A DNA stretch of 64,000 nt from Halopiger goleimassiliensis (GTDB lineage: Archaea; Halobacteriota; Halobacteria; Halobacteriales; Natrialbaceae). Positions 43,016-52,351 of this stretch are shown piece by piece. Position 1 is the stretch's first letter. The number at the start of each line of letters is the position of its first letter. Made by a program: the position numbers and the translations under genes. Under the pieces are notes generated by a model. The model saw nothing but the letters and a program-made list of their open reading frames with translations. It did no database searches and was not told where the DNA came from. Where the stretch lies: assembly GCF_000455345.1 (NCBI RefSeq), contig NZ_HG315690.1, forward strand, positions 819,742 to 883,741, given 5' to 3'.

Positions 43016-44218
43016 ATGGAGCGGAACGTCCCCCTTCGCGGCCTCGAGACGAACGCGATCGAGAACGTCTACGTCTTCGTCGCGGACTCGGTGCGGTACG
43101 ACGAGTTGCCCGACCGCGTGGCCGACCGCGGCCGATCGTTCAAGATGGCCGCGTCGGCGCTGTGTACGCCCCAGGCGATGTCGAGCATCGCGACCGGCCG
43201 GTACGCGCCCCGCCACGGCGTCACCTGGTTCAACGACTCGCTCAACGCGTCGATGCCGACGGTGTTCGACCTCGAGATCGCGTCGGGATACAACGAGGTC
43301 GTGTGGGACGGCCGAGCGGTCGGCGACGTCCTCGGCGAGCCGGGCTCAGTAGACCTCGAGACCGTCGAAGAACCGTTCGTCCTCTTCGAACACGACAACG
43401 GCGGTCATTCGCCGTACGTCGGGTACGAGGATCGATCGACCGCCGAGATGTTCGCGGAACTCTCCGACTGCGAGGAACTTCGCGACCTGTACCGGCGGAC
43501 CGTCGAAGCGAGCACGGACCGCTTCGAGGAGCGGCTGCGGCTCCTCGAGGAGCGGGGGTTGCGGGAGAACACGCTCGTGATCTACCTGGCCGATCACGGC
43601 GAACTCCTCGGCGAACACGGCGGGTTCGTCGGTCACGGGCTTCCCTCCGCACCCGAGGTCGCCTACGTGCCGGCCGTCTTCGTGCATCCATCGCTCGGGA
43701 ACGATCACGGTGAGACGTTCCTCCAGCACGTCGACCTGTTCCCGACCATCCGATCGCTCGTGGGTGGGACCGCCGATCGAGTCGAGACCGATGGGAAGTC
43801 GCTGCTGTCCCCGATCGAGCCGGATCGGCCGGCCTACACGCAGGGAATCATGCGTCCGAACGAGTCGTACCGCGATACGTTCATGGACCCGAACTACGAC
43901 GCCCCGAGCGTCTGGACGGCCGACGGGGGGTACGTGTTCAACGAGACGAGCACGCTCGTTTTACCCCTGACCGCGACGTACGATGCGCTCTTCTCCGGGT
44001 ACACTGGTTCGTTCGCCGGCGGACCGAGCACGCCGAAGCGGCTCCTGAACGCCTACCGTCACTATCTCGCCGGCGAACGAACGTACGGCGAGCCGTCGAT
44101 CTCGAAAGCCGACGCGCGAGGGATGGCCGAGCGGATCTCGAGCATCACCGTCGAGACGGAGACCCGATCGCTCGACGAGGAGACGAAAGCACATCTCGAA
44201 CAACTAGGGTACCGGTAG
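43016..44218 (+). CDS. Sulfatase-fold enzyme with an altered active-site motif
   Basis: This 400-residue sulfatase-superfamily protein has NVYVFVADSVRYDELPD (metal-binding Asp pair) and SALCTPQAMSSIATGRYAPR. The Cys is in the formylglycine position but the usual CxPxR reads CTPQA, so maturation is uncertain. VIYLADHGELLGEHGGFVGH supplies further metal ligands. VFVHPSLGNDHGETFLQHVD completes the fold. There is no signal peptide, so it may be cytoplasmic. Candidate roles are transfer or hydrolysis of sulfate or phosphodiester groups on glycans. It ends EQLGYR like the two phosphodiesterases. Confidence 0.82.
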   Translation: MERNVPLRGLETNAIENVYVFVADSVRYDELPDRVADRGRSFKMAASALCTPQAMSSIATGRYAPRHGVTWFNDSLNASMPTVFDLEIASGYNEVVWDGRAVGDVLGEPGSVDLETVEEPFVLFEHDNGGHSPYVGYEDRSTAEMFAELSDCEELRDLYRRTVEASTDRFEERLRLLEERGLRENTLVIYLADHGELLGEHGGFVGHGLPSAPEVAYVPAVFVHPSLGNDHGETFLQHVDLFPTIRSLVGGTADRVETDGKSLLSPIEPDRPAYTQGIMRPNESYRDTFMDPNYDAPSVWTADGGYVFNETSTLVLPLTATYDALFSGYTGSFAGGPSTPKRLLNAYRHYLAGERTYGEPSISKADARGMAERISSITVETETRSLDEETKAHLEQLGYR

Positions 44219-44583
44219 GAGCCGGCCAGTTGCCGGTTCGAACCGAGTTGACCGACGACGACCCGTTCGACGGGACGGACAGTTGTCCTGTTTTGATCGG
44301 TAGTGGCCGCTCGAGTGTCGAAGACCGCCGAGCGTGACTATCTAGGTATTGATATTTGCCCGCGCCTAAAGACGCGGGAATTCACGAAGTGGCTGTTCAG
44401 GTTGCGCGGTTCTCTCCCTGTAGAAAGATAGTCGACCCGACAGGCAGTAACGGGCGACTTTCTCGTTCGTAGCTCGGTAAATGTGATATGTATTACATAA
44501 ATTCCAGATAGTTCGCATCGGTATAAAGGAAGCACTGATTAATGGGACGGTGTTTGCACCCTGACTCTCTTCCTCGAAATAGC
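44219..44583. other. AT-rich intergenic region with an IS605-like hairpin
   Basis: No gene is supported in these 365 bases. At 44359-44378 the stem CCCGCG/CGCGGG encloses CCTAAAGA, a pattern that resembles right-end hairpins of halobacterial IS200/IS605 elements. From 44450 on the sequence is AT-rich (GTGATATGTATTACATAAAT, 44480-44499), likely the promoter zone of the beta-helix gene. Confidence 0.45.
44359..44378. mobile_element. Possible IS200/IS605-type terminal hairpin remnant
   Basis: CCCGCGCCTAAAGACGCGGG forms a 6-bp GC stem with an 8-nt loop. I recall near-identical hairpins at the 3' ends of halobacterial tnpB-type elements. No transposase gene is nearby, so it would be a solo end or a small derivative. 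Confidence 0.4.
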
Positions 44584-46566
44584 ATGACCGAAAGAGAGTC
44601 AGGCCACGGTGATGAATCCGAGAGTTCGCTGTTCAACCGTCGAACGTACCTGAAAGGGGTCGCGACGAGCGCTGCACTCCCGGTCGCCGCCGCGACGTCG
44701 GCCGCTGCAGACGATGGCGACTACGAAGAGATCGTCGTTCCGTCGAACCAGCGGTTCACGAAGACCCTCTCGAACGGCGAGACGTGGGGGAACGTCGTCA
44801 TCGACATTTCGGCGCGGGGCGCGAAGTTCCGCATCAACGCCACCGGTAACGACTGGACGATCCGGAACGTCGGCATCCGTGGCGTCTGGGACGACCCGTC
44901 GAAGGACGAACCGATCATTCTCTCCGGCAACGGCCGTGTAGAGAACTTCTACTGGGCTGACGGTACCAACTGGTCGGCCGGTGGCGGGTCCGCCACGGGG
45001 ATGTTCGTCCCGCCGAGTCACTCCGGACGGATCGTCATCGAGAACGCCCACTTCCGGGACTTCGGGGACAACGCCGTCTACGCCTCGAGTCCGGGGAACC
45101 CCCGCCAACACCCGGCGACCGGTTCCGGCGGCGAAGTGATCATCCGGAACTCCTACGCCGCCGAGTGTACGCCGGCCGGCTTCCGGCTCGGAACCGACGG
45201 GTCGAAGATCGAGAACTGCGTCCTCTACCGGAACTACCGGAACTACTGGGCGTTCTACCAGCACACCGAAGTGATCGACAGCGACCTGAGCAACGCCGAC
45301 GGGACGGGCGACATCAGCCACCGAAACGGCCTCGGCGACATCGTCCTCGGCGATAGCTCGTGGTCGGCCTCGGCCCGGGCCCAGGTCACCGCCGAAAACA
45401 GCTACTGGGAGTCGGCCGGGAGCCACGGCGGTGCGAGTACGTCGAACATCCACGGCTCACCCGCAAACCGATCGCCACGGACGAAACCGAGCGAAGTCGA
45501 GGGCGTTCCCCTGACCCCCGAGGAAGCCGCCTCCGGCACCGCCTCGAGCAACCCGCCCTCCAACCCGCCGAACGACGAACCCGAGGAGAGCCCGGACATC
45601 GAGGACGTCTGGAAGGACGACGAACCCAACCACGTCGAACTGACCGGCGGCTCCCCGGACGACATCGCCGAGTATCGGCTCGCCGGCTTCGGCGACGTCG
45701 AGTACGGCGGAAACGCCAACACCGGCGAGAACGACCCCTACCGCGAAACCATCTCCGGTACCAGCGACGGATTCACCGTGGAAGGCTACGTCGCCGGCGG
45801 CACCGACGACTTCCACGTCACGGGGTCGGTGGTCGACGTGAACGCGAACATCGAGGTCACCGCGACGGTCAACGGCCACGAGTTCGCCCTCGAGGACCTC
45901 GAGGGCGTCGGTCCCCGCGACGAGGACGAGTCGGACGACGACGGACCGAAGGTCGAGGAGATCTGGAAGGACGACGCGCCCAACCAGGTCGAACTGACCG
46001 GCGGCTCCCCGGACGAGATCGCCGAGTACCGCATCGACGGCCGCGGCGAGGCCGAGTACGGTGACGGAGCCGACACGAATCCGGACGACCCGTACCGCGA
46101 ACGGATCTCGACCGACGGCGACGCCTTCTCGCTCGAGGGGTACGCCGCCGGGGGCACCGACGACTTCCGGATCAGCGGCGCGGTGACCGCGGTCGACTCC
46201 AACGTCGACGTCGTCGCCACCGTCAACGGCCACGAGTTCGCCCTCGAGGAGCTCGAGGGCGTCGGTTCCCGGGATGACGACGACGAAGACGACGAAGAGG
46301 AGGCCCCGGAGCTGCCGAACATGCTGATCGTCGACGGTGCCGCGGCCGAGGGGACGACCGAGTACTCCTTCAGCGTCACCGGCGACCTCGTCCAGTCCGA
46401 GTACGACGACGCGACGATCGACGCCGACGACGAGGTCGACGGCCGGACCGCCAGCGGCACGGTCGACGACGGCCGTGACGCCTACTGGTTCAGCGGCGAC
46501 CTCGAGGACTTCACGATCGCCGGCGAGGCGACTGTCACCCTCAAATACCAGGCTCGAGTGATCTAA
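44584..46566 (+). CDS. Tat-exported beta-helix protein with repeated C-terminal domains
   Basis: This 660-residue protein has a Tat signal (FNRRTYLKGVATSAALPVAA). A right-handed parallel beta-helix-like region covers about residues 50-285 (NDWTIRNVGIRGVWDDPSKD, SGRIVIENAHFRDFGDNAVY, GSKIENCVLYRNYRNYWAFY). After a proline-rich linker come two near-identical domains at about 342 and 460 (ELTGGSPDDIAEYRLAGFGD and ELTGGSPDEIAEYRIDGRGE) and a third, more divergent one from about 577. The repeats end VNGHEFALEDLEGVG and are joined by acidic linkers. It is probably a secreted polysaccharide-binding or polysaccharide-modifying protein of the locus; no catalytic residues can be assigned. Confidence 0.85.
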   Translation: MTERESGHGDESESSLFNRRTYLKGVATSAALPVAAATSAAADDGDYEEIVVPSNQRFTKTLSNGETWGNVVIDISARGAKFRINATGNDWTIRNVGIRGVWDDPSKDEPIILSGNGRVENFYWADGTNWSAGGGSATGMFVPPSHSGRIVIENAHFRDFGDNAVYASSPGNPRQHPATGSGGEVIIRNSYAAECTPAGFRLGTDGSKIENCVLYRNYRNYWAFYQHTEVIDSDLSNADGTGDISHRNGLGDIVLGDSSWSASARAQVTAENSYWESAGSHGGASTSNIHGSPANRSPRTKPSEVEGVPLTPEEAASGTASSNPPSNPPNDEPEESPDIEDVWKDDEPNHVELTGGSPDDIAEYRLAGFGDVEYGGNANTGENDPYRETISGTSDGFTVEGYVAGGTDDFHVTGSVVDVNANIEVTATVNGHEFALEDLEGVGPRDEDESDDDGPKVEEIWKDDAPNQVELTGGSPDEIAEYRIDGRGEAEYGDGADTNPDDPYRERISTDGDAFSLEGYAAGGTDDFRISGAVTAVDSNVDVVATVNGHEFALEELEGVGSRDDDDEDDEEEAPELPNMLIVDGAAAEGTTEYSFSVTGDLVQSEYDDATIDADDEVDGRTASGTVDDGRDAYWFSGDLEDFTIAGEATVTLKYQARVI

Positions 46567-46572
46567 CCCGGG

Positions 46573-47742
46573 TCACGCGATTCGACCGACGGATTCCGTC
46601 TCGAGCGCGGCCTGCACGGTCCGATCGAGGAGGTCCACGTCGACGCGCAGGTCGTCGCCGGTCGTCGGACAGGCGACGTAGCCGTACCAGCCACCGATCT
46701 GTTTCGTGAGCATGTAGTAGATGCCGTTGACCCGATCTTCGGGCATCAACTCGACCACCGAGACGTCGTCCGCGTAGATGAGGTCCGTCAGCCCGGCCCC
46801 GTGCGGCGTGACGACGCAGTCGGCCTGGGCGAACAGCGCGATCGTCTCCAGGACCGACATCGAGGCGAGCTCGTAGCGTTCGAACCCCATCGGCTCGAGT
46901 CGGTCGAGCGCGGCTCCTTCGTTCAGCAGCCGCCGGGTCGCGGCGTCGTCGCGGCTGACGTAGACGCGATCCGCGAAGCGGTCGGTGTCGACCGCCTCGA
47001 GCGCCCGCTCGCGGAGTTCCGAGCGCAGCCAGCGGTGGGAGACCGGCGACGGATTGGGCGGATCGATCTCGCGGCGCATCGAGGGCACGACGAGTCGATC
47101 GACCCGACAGGTGGCGGCGTTCCAGTGGACGAGGTCGTCCTCGTCGTAACCCAGTAACGCGAGGGTCTCGCGCTGGAAGCCGTTGAGATCCGGACCGACG
47201 ATCAGTTTCGGGCGTCGCCCGGTCTCCGCCTCGTACCGCTCGACGCCCTCGAGTCGCGTCAGCGTCTCCGCGACCCAGTGGAAGTAGCCGTCCTCCCAGC
47301 TGTTGTGCAGCAGGACGGCCTCCTCGAGGTCCTCGCGCCGGCCGTTACCGGCGACGATCCGTCTGGGAGTCTCCCGCAGGGAGTTGACGACGTTGAGCGT
47401 CTGGACGTTCGGGCTGATCGAGGCCTCGCCGACGTACTGCCCGTCGGTCACGGCGAGCGGCGGCGAGCCGACGAGGCGCACGTCCTCGAGCGCGCCGACG
47501 AACGGCTTCGAGATCGTGTAGGTTCCCGTCCATCGCTCCATCGCGGGGAGTTCCCCGGCGACGGCGTCCGGCGGCGGGACCGTGACCGTCTCGGTCTCGC
47601 CGTACTCGATCAGCGAGCCGTTCTCGTAACAGCGGTCGAACAGTTCGACCCTGGTCAGCCGGTTCCGGTCCGCCGCCGTCGCCCTGACCGCGCAGGAAAA
47701 CCCCTTGCGCTCGATCGCGTCCGCGATCGTCTCGAGGTTCAT
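46573..47742 (-). CDS. Family 61 glycosyltransferase (DUF563)
   Basis: This 389-residue cytoplasmic glycosyltransferase of GT61 type has LLHNSWEDGYFHWVAETLTR, RRPKLIVGPDLNGFQRETL, RVYVSRDDAATRRLLNEGAA and the terminal motif CVVTPHGAGLTDLIYADDVS (His-Gly-Ala-Gly). These are typical of the family. It is transcribed opposite to the beta-helix gene, ending only 6 bp from it, and divergent from the next phosphodiesterase gene. It probably adds a pentose or hexose to the surface glycan. Confidence 0.87.
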   Translation of the reverse strand: MNLETIADAIERKGFSCAVRATAADRNRLTRVELFDRCYENGSLIEYGETETVTVPPPDAVAGELPAMERWTGTYTISKPFVGALEDVRLVGSPPLAVTDGQYVGEASISPNVQTLNVVNSLRETPRRIVAGNGRREDLEEAVLLHNSWEDGYFHWVAETLTRLEGVERYEAETGRRPKLIVGPDLNGFQRETLALLGYDEDDLVHWNAATCRVDRLVVPSMRREIDPPNPSPVSHRWLRSELRERALEAVDTDRFADRVYVSRDDAATRRLLNEGAALDRLEPMGFERYELASMSVLETIALFAQADCVVTPHGAGLTDLIYADDVSVVELMPEDRVNGIYYMLTKQIGGWYGYVACPTTGDDLRVDVDLLDRTVQAALETESVGRIA

Positions 47743-47909
47743 TACGGGTGTCCACCCCGACGGAACACTTGAGTATGCGCGAACTTACGGGCTCCCGACG
47801 GGTTGGGGAGCGGACGCCGTCCGACCCGAGCGGACGTCGGAACGGGACGGTCACCGTTTCGTGACCGTACTCGGCGGCGATAGGCGACGGCTGGTCGCCG
47901 GAAGCGCTC

Positions 47910-47920
47910 CCATAACAAAA
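47910..47920 (+). promoter_or_regulatory. Candidate promoter box of the second phosphodiesterase gene
   Basis: CCATAACAAAA lies about 45 nt before the ATG at 47961, part of the recurring AACAAA-type set. Confidence 0.35.
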
Positions 47921-47960
47921 CCCGAGGCGGGAGTGGGGTCACCCACTGATCTCCGGAGCT

Positions 47961-49562
47961 ATGTCAACACCCACTGCTCACGCCGAGACGGACCGCGCGT
48001 TCGTCCTCGGGATCGACGGCGTCCCCTGGGATCGGCTCGCCGGGTGGATCGACGCCGGCCAACTCCCGAACTTCGAGCGTCTCGCCGACGAAGGTGCGTG
48101 TTCGCCGCTGTACAGCACGACCCCGCCGACGACGCCGACCGCATGGCCCACCATCGCGACCGGCGTCCGCCCGGACAAACACGGGATCTACGGCTTCCAG
48201 CGGCTGAATCCCGACTACACACAGCAGATGTACACCAGCGAGGACCGGACGCGACCGGCGCTGTGGAACCTGCTGTCCCCCGCCGTCGTCGGCAACGTCC
48301 CGATGACGTATCCGGCCTCGGAAATCGAGGGCTCGATGGTCGCGGGCATGATCTCCCCGTCGCTCGACGAGCGCGCGACCCACCCCGACGACCTCGCCGG
48401 TCGACTCGCGGATCGGGTCCCCGACTACGAGATCGGCCTCAACTGGCAACAGTACTCGGGCGAGGCGGAGCGGTTCGAGCGGGACCTCACGTCGCTGCTC
48501 GAGGCCCGCCGGGACGCCATGCGCGAGCTGATGGACGACGAGGACTGGCGGCTCTTTTTCTTCGTCTACACCGCGCCGGACCGCCTCCAGCACCTGCTGT
48601 GGGACGACGACGTCATGCTCGCCCACTACGAGCGCCTCGACGAGATCCTCGGCGAGGTCATCGACTACACCGATCGCCTCGGAGCGAACCTGTTCGTCGT
48701 CTCCGACCACGGCTTCGGCCCCATCTCGAAATTCGTCAACTTGAATGCCGTCCTCGCGAACGAGGGGTACCTCACTCGACGTGATCGAAGCGCCGCGCAG
48801 TCCTCACTCGAGGGGCTGGGCATCACGAAGTCCGCGATCCTCGGGTCGATCCGAAAGCTCGGCATCGACGACGGCCACCTCGTCGACGCGCTGCCGAAGG
48901 CCGTCGTCGATCGGGTCGCCTCCACGGTCCCCGGCGATCACGGCCTGTACGACGTCGACTTCGCGGAGACGGTCGCGTTCGCCCACGGGCCGAGTCACGT
49001 CTACGTCAACGACACGGAGCGCTTCGAGAACGGAGTCGTCGATCCCGCGGCAGTCCCCGAGATCAAACGGGAACTGACCGCGTGTTTCGCGAACGTCACG
49101 GATCCCGAGACCGGGCGGCGAGCGCTATCGGTCTCCGACGGCGACGACCTGTTCCCGACCGACGAGTTCTCCCCGGACCTGGTCGTCGTCGGGACGAACG
49201 GCTACGAGGAGAAGACGAAACTGGCCGACGAGGTCTTCACGCCAGCCGGGGCGAAGGCGGCGAGCCACCGCAGCGAGGGCGTCTTCCTCGCCCGCGGGCC
49301 AACGATCGAAGCACGCGGCCGGGGTTCGCCGGCGTCCGTGCTCGACGTCGCTCCCACGGTGTTGCACAGCGTCGGCGAACCCCTCCCCGACGACCTCGAC
49401 GGCTCCGCGCTGACCGCCTGCATCGCCGGTCGCGAGGAGCCCACGACGCGGAGCGTCGACCAGCACGTCGCGGCTCGAGGCGAGTCCGACGACGCCGGAC
49501 ACACCGACGACGAACTCGACGACGTCGAGGACCGACTGCGCGGCCTCGGCTACATGGAGTAA
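47961..49562 (+). CDS. Alkaline phosphatase-fold phosphodiesterase, second copy
   Basis: This 533-residue paralogue of the 34.6-kb enzyme has AFVLGIDGVPWDRLAGWID (metal Asp), the nucleophile segment TTPPTTPTAWPTIATGVRPD, HGIYGFQRLNPD, and FVVSDHGFGPISKFVNLN. YTAPDRLQHLLWDDDV and APTVLHSVGEPLPDDLDG add ligands. The acidic C-terminus ends RLRGLGYME. Such proteins cut phosphodiester or pyrophosphate bonds and could remodel phosphoglycans. It is a single gene. Confidence 0.87.
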   Translation: MSTPTAHAETDRAFVLGIDGVPWDRLAGWIDAGQLPNFERLADEGACSPLYSTTPPTTPTAWPTIATGVRPDKHGIYGFQRLNPDYTQQMYTSEDRTRPALWNLLSPAVVGNVPMTYPASEIEGSMVAGMISPSLDERATHPDDLAGRLADRVPDYEIGLNWQQYSGEAERFERDLTSLLEARRDAMRELMDDEDWRLFFFVYTAPDRLQHLLWDDDVMLAHYERLDEILGEVIDYTDRLGANLFVVSDHGFGPISKFVNLNAVLANEGYLTRRDRSAAQSSLEGLGITKSAILGSIRKLGIDDGHLVDALPKAVVDRVASTVPGDHGLYDVDFAETVAFAHGPSHVYVNDTERFENGVVDPAAVPEIKRELTACFANVTDPETGRRALSVSDGDDLFPTDEFSPDLVVVGTNGYEEKTKLADEVFTPAGAKAASHRSEGVFLARGPTIEARGRGSPASVLDVAPTVLHSVGEPLPDDLDGSALTACIAGREEPTTRSVDQHVAARGESDDAGHTDDELDDVEDRLRGLGYME

Positions 49563-49704
49563 CGCTGGCCCAGCCCCGTAGCGAAAGGATCCGTTACTTC
49601 CGGTAGTGGGAGCCATACGCCCGAGATGGATTCGTCTCCGAAAGCGAGGCGCGACGCATTCAGCGACTAACTAACCGTGTTAGGGCCGACACCAGGACCA
49701 GTCC

Positions 49705-50670
49705 ATGAGAGAGGTCGTCCGTTCTACACAGGCCGCCCACGAAACTCTCGCCGATCGGTCGATCCTGATCACCGGTGGCGCAGGCTTCGTCGGCAGTCAC
49801 ATCGCGTCCCGGCTTCCAGAAGCGTCCGAGGTCAGGGTACTCGATGCCTTTACCACCGGTCGACCGGAGAACGTCCCGGACGACGCAACGATCGTCGAGG
49901 GCGACGTACGCGACGACGACGTCGTCGCCGAGGCCCTCGAGGGGATCGACCTCGTCTTTCACGAGGCGGCGCTCGTCAGCGTCGAGCGATCGGTCGCGGC
50001 ACCGGCGACGAGCCACCGAATCAACGCCGACGCGACGCTGCGGCTGCTCGAGGCGGCCCGGGACCACGACGCACGGGTCGTGCTCGCCTCGAGCGCGGCG
50101 ATCTACGGCCAGCCCGAGACGGTGCCGATCCCGGAGTCGGCACCCAAGGAGCCGGCGTCGCCGTACGGCCTCGACAAACTGACGATCGATCACTATGCCA
50201 GGCTCTACCACGAGCTGTACGGACTCGAGACCGTCGCGCTCCGGTACTTCAACGTCTACGGACCGGGGCAGACGGCCGGCGAGTACAGCGGCGTAATCAG
50301 CGCGTTCGTCGACAAGGCCCTGGCCGGCGAGGACATCACGGTCCACGGCGACGGGGGCCAGACGCGGGACTTCGTCTACGTCGAGGACGTCGTCCAGGCC
50401 AATCGCAAGGCCGCAGTGACGGACCACGTCGGGACGGCCTACAACGTCGGCAGCGGCGAATCGATCTCGATCCGCGAGCTGGCCGAACTCGTCCGCGAGG
50501 TCACCGACTCCGACTCCGACATCGTTCACGTGGACGGCCGAACGGGTGACATCGAACACTCGGAAGCGGACATCTCGAAAGCGAGAGACGGCCTCGAATA
50601 CGAACCGACGGTCTCGATTCGGGAGGGCCTCGAGCGAACCGTGGAGTGGTACCGAACGCGAGAGTCCTGA
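49705..50670 (+). CDS. NAD-dependent nucleotide-sugar epimerase/dehydratase
   Basis: This 321-residue extended short-chain dehydrogenase fits UDP-sugar 4-epimerases. The Rossmann motif is ILITGGAGFVGSHIASRL, and the catalytic Tyr-Lys is in ASPYGLDKLTIDHYARLYH after LASSAAIYGQPETVP. VALRYFNVYGPGQ and GDGGQTRDFVYVEDVV are further landmarks. It likely makes an activated sugar (UDP-galactose, galacturonate or N-acetylgalactosamine type) for the locus. The exact substrate is not readable. Confidence 0.9.
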   Translation: MREVVRSTQAAHETLADRSILITGGAGFVGSHIASRLPEASEVRVLDAFTTGRPENVPDDATIVEGDVRDDDVVAEALEGIDLVFHEAALVSVERSVAAPATSHRINADATLRLLEAARDHDARVVLASSAAIYGQPETVPIPESAPKEPASPYGLDKLTIDHYARLYHELYGLETVALRYFNVYGPGQTAGEYSGVISAFVDKALAGEDITVHGDGGQTRDFVYVEDVVQANRKAAVTDHVGTAYNVGSGESISIRELAELVREVTDSDSDIVHVDGRTGDIEHSEADISKARDGLEYEPTVSIREGLERTVEWYRTRES

Positions 50671-50765
50671 CGGATCGACGCCGGTTCGGGTGTCGCTTCT
50701 GGGACCCCGACGACGGTGTCACTCCGAACGGCACCTATTTGATTTCAGCAATCCAACTGCTTCGT

Positions 50766-51146
50766 ATGACGGCGTCGGAGACGGACGGTTCGAGCATCGG
50801 TTCCCGTAACTGGAAACTGGCGATCTTCGGGGTCGCCCACGTACTGGTCGGAATCGGCTTCTTTTACGGCCTCGTGACAGATTCGATAACGCTGCTCACG
50901 GCCGTGCTGGTCGGCGTTCTCGGATTTGTCCTGCTCTCGCTGGCCATCGTCGTCCGACGCGAGGGGCTTATCACGCCCGAAAACAAGCTCATCGGCGGTT
51001 TCGTGCTGGTCGCGATAGTGCTTCTCTTCGGTCTCGAGACGATCACTGACCTCCCGTCGGAGGTCGTCTTCGGGATCGTGTTCGTCGTCGGCGTCGTCCT
51101 CCCGCACCTGGTGCTCGAGTACACGGATTACGGACAGCTAGTGTGA
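50766..51146 (+). CDS. Small four-helix membrane protein
   Basis: This 126-residue membrane protein starts MTASETDGSSIGSRNWKLAI. Its hydrophobic segments are IFGVAHVLVGIGFFYGLVTD, LLTAVLVGVLGFVLLSLAIV, LIGGFVLVAIVLLFGLETIT and VVFGIVFVVGVVLPHLVLEY. The start at 50766 is preferred because upstream residues read as a basic, non-membrane extension. The function is unknown; its place suggests an envelope role. Confidence 0.65.
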   Translation: MTASETDGSSIGSRNWKLAIFGVAHVLVGIGFFYGLVTDSITLLTAVLVGVLGFVLLSLAIVVRREGLITPENKLIGGFVLVAIVLLFGLETITDLPSEVVFGIVFVVGVVLPHLVLEYTDYGQLV

Positions 51147-51196
51147 GCCACAGCGTCCAGCCGGCACCCCGAATCGAACCGACGCCCCGATCGCAG

Positions 51197-52216
51197 TCAC
51201 TTCAACGATCCGGCCATCCGCTGATACACCGTCTTCGCGACCGTCATCTCCGGCCCCGAGGATTCGACGACGTAGTACGGCCGGAGTTCGCCGTTGAACT
51301 TGCCTTTGTACTCACAGAGCCGTTCCGTGTTCGCGCCGACGAGGTCGTACCCCGTCACGGACTCGAGTTCGGGATCGGTGACGACGTCCTCGAGGATCGC
51401 TCGATGCAGGAGGTTGTTGACGCTGACGTTGTCGTAGGAGGCGGTGACGCCGCCCTGCCAGTAGTAGGCCAGGTCGTTCGAAATCAGCGTGATGATGCCG
51501 CTCTCGTACTCGCCGTCGGGGGTACGCGCGACGTAGACCCGCCAGCGGTCGTCGTCGAGATTCGAGAGGAGATTGCGGAGGAACTGCCGCGACATCGGGG
51601 CCTCCTCGCCGAACTCAGCGTACTGCTCGACGACGTCGTCGTAGATCCGCAGCGCCGCGCCGATCCCCTCGGTGTCGATCTCGAGGTCGACCTGGTCGTA
51701 GCGGCGCATCTCGTTGCGAAGGCTCTTGGAGAAGCCCATCATCGCGTCGTCGACGTCCTCGGCGTCCGCGAGGTCGACGACGTAGGTAAACTCCGGTTCG
51801 ACGCTGCAGTCGTTCCAGGTATAGGGGCGCGGATCGTCGTACCCCAGCGGACACGTCATCCGGAACAGCGTCGACCGCCGGCCGACCTCGAGGTCCTCGA
51901 GGACGCCCTCCGCGAGGGCCGCGTTGATGCGTTCCGCCTTCCGGCGCTTCGGACTGTTCGGGTCGAGAATCGGTCCCAGGCGGGGCACGCCCAGCGACAG
52001 CGGTGGCGAGAAGACGGTCCGCCCGACGGCCCGGTCCGCGACGAAGACCGGCAGCAGGCCGACCGTCTGCTGTCCCTTGAACGCCCCGTAGAGCCGTAAC
52101 TCGGCGTCGGTGTGCGACTCGAGGACGGCCAGGGCGTCCGGATCGTGGAACACCTCGACGCCCCGATCGGGGAGCGCGTCTCCCCATTCCGTGAGATCCA
52201 ACCGTTCGACGTCCAT
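51197..52216 (-). CDS. FemAB-like GNAT acyltransferase (second of two)
   Basis: This 339-residue FemAB-type protein shares with the 36.7-kb copy the segments FHDPDALAVLESHTDAELRL, GAFKGQQTVGLLPVFVADR, FSKSLRNEMRRYDQVDLEI and the terminal YDLVGANTERLCEYKGKFNG followed by LRPYYVVESSGPEMT. Two such genes in one locus suggest sequential acylation or aminoacylation of a glycan or peptide. The promoter box CCGATAACAAAG (complement of 52243-52254) is 32 nt upstream. Confidence 0.82.
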   Translation of the reverse strand: MDVERLDLTEWGDALPDRGVEVFHDPDALAVLESHTDAELRLYGAFKGQQTVGLLPVFVADRAVGRTVFSPPLSLGVPRLGPILDPNSPKRRKAERINAALAEGVLEDLEVGRRSTLFRMTCPLGYDDPRPYTWNDCSVEPEFTYVVDLADAEDVDDAMMGFSKSLRNEMRRYDQVDLEIDTEGIGAALRIYDDVVEQYAEFGEEAPMSRQFLRNLLSNLDDDRWRVYVARTPDGEYESGIITLISNDLAYYWQGGVTASYDNVSVNNLLHRAILEDVVTDPELESVTGYDLVGANTERLCEYKGKFNGELRPYYVVESSGPEMTVAKTVYQRMAGSLK

Positions 52217-52242
52217 GTACGTTCGGGTCCGACGACTATTCG

Positions 52243-52254
52243 CTTTGTTATCGG
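52243..52254 (-). promoter_or_regulatory. Candidate promoter box of the second FemAB-like gene
   Basis: The minus strand reads CCGATAACAAAG, 32 nt before the start at 52216. It is nearly identical to the boxes at 41078 and 55044. Confidence 0.42.
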
Positions 52255-52351
52255 ATCGCTACCGACCGAGCCCGATCCGGAGTCGACGGGTAGCCGCCGG
52301 GTACCGTGCCGGTCGAGATACCCGTCCAGCGACGGCTCTGCGAGACGAGAA

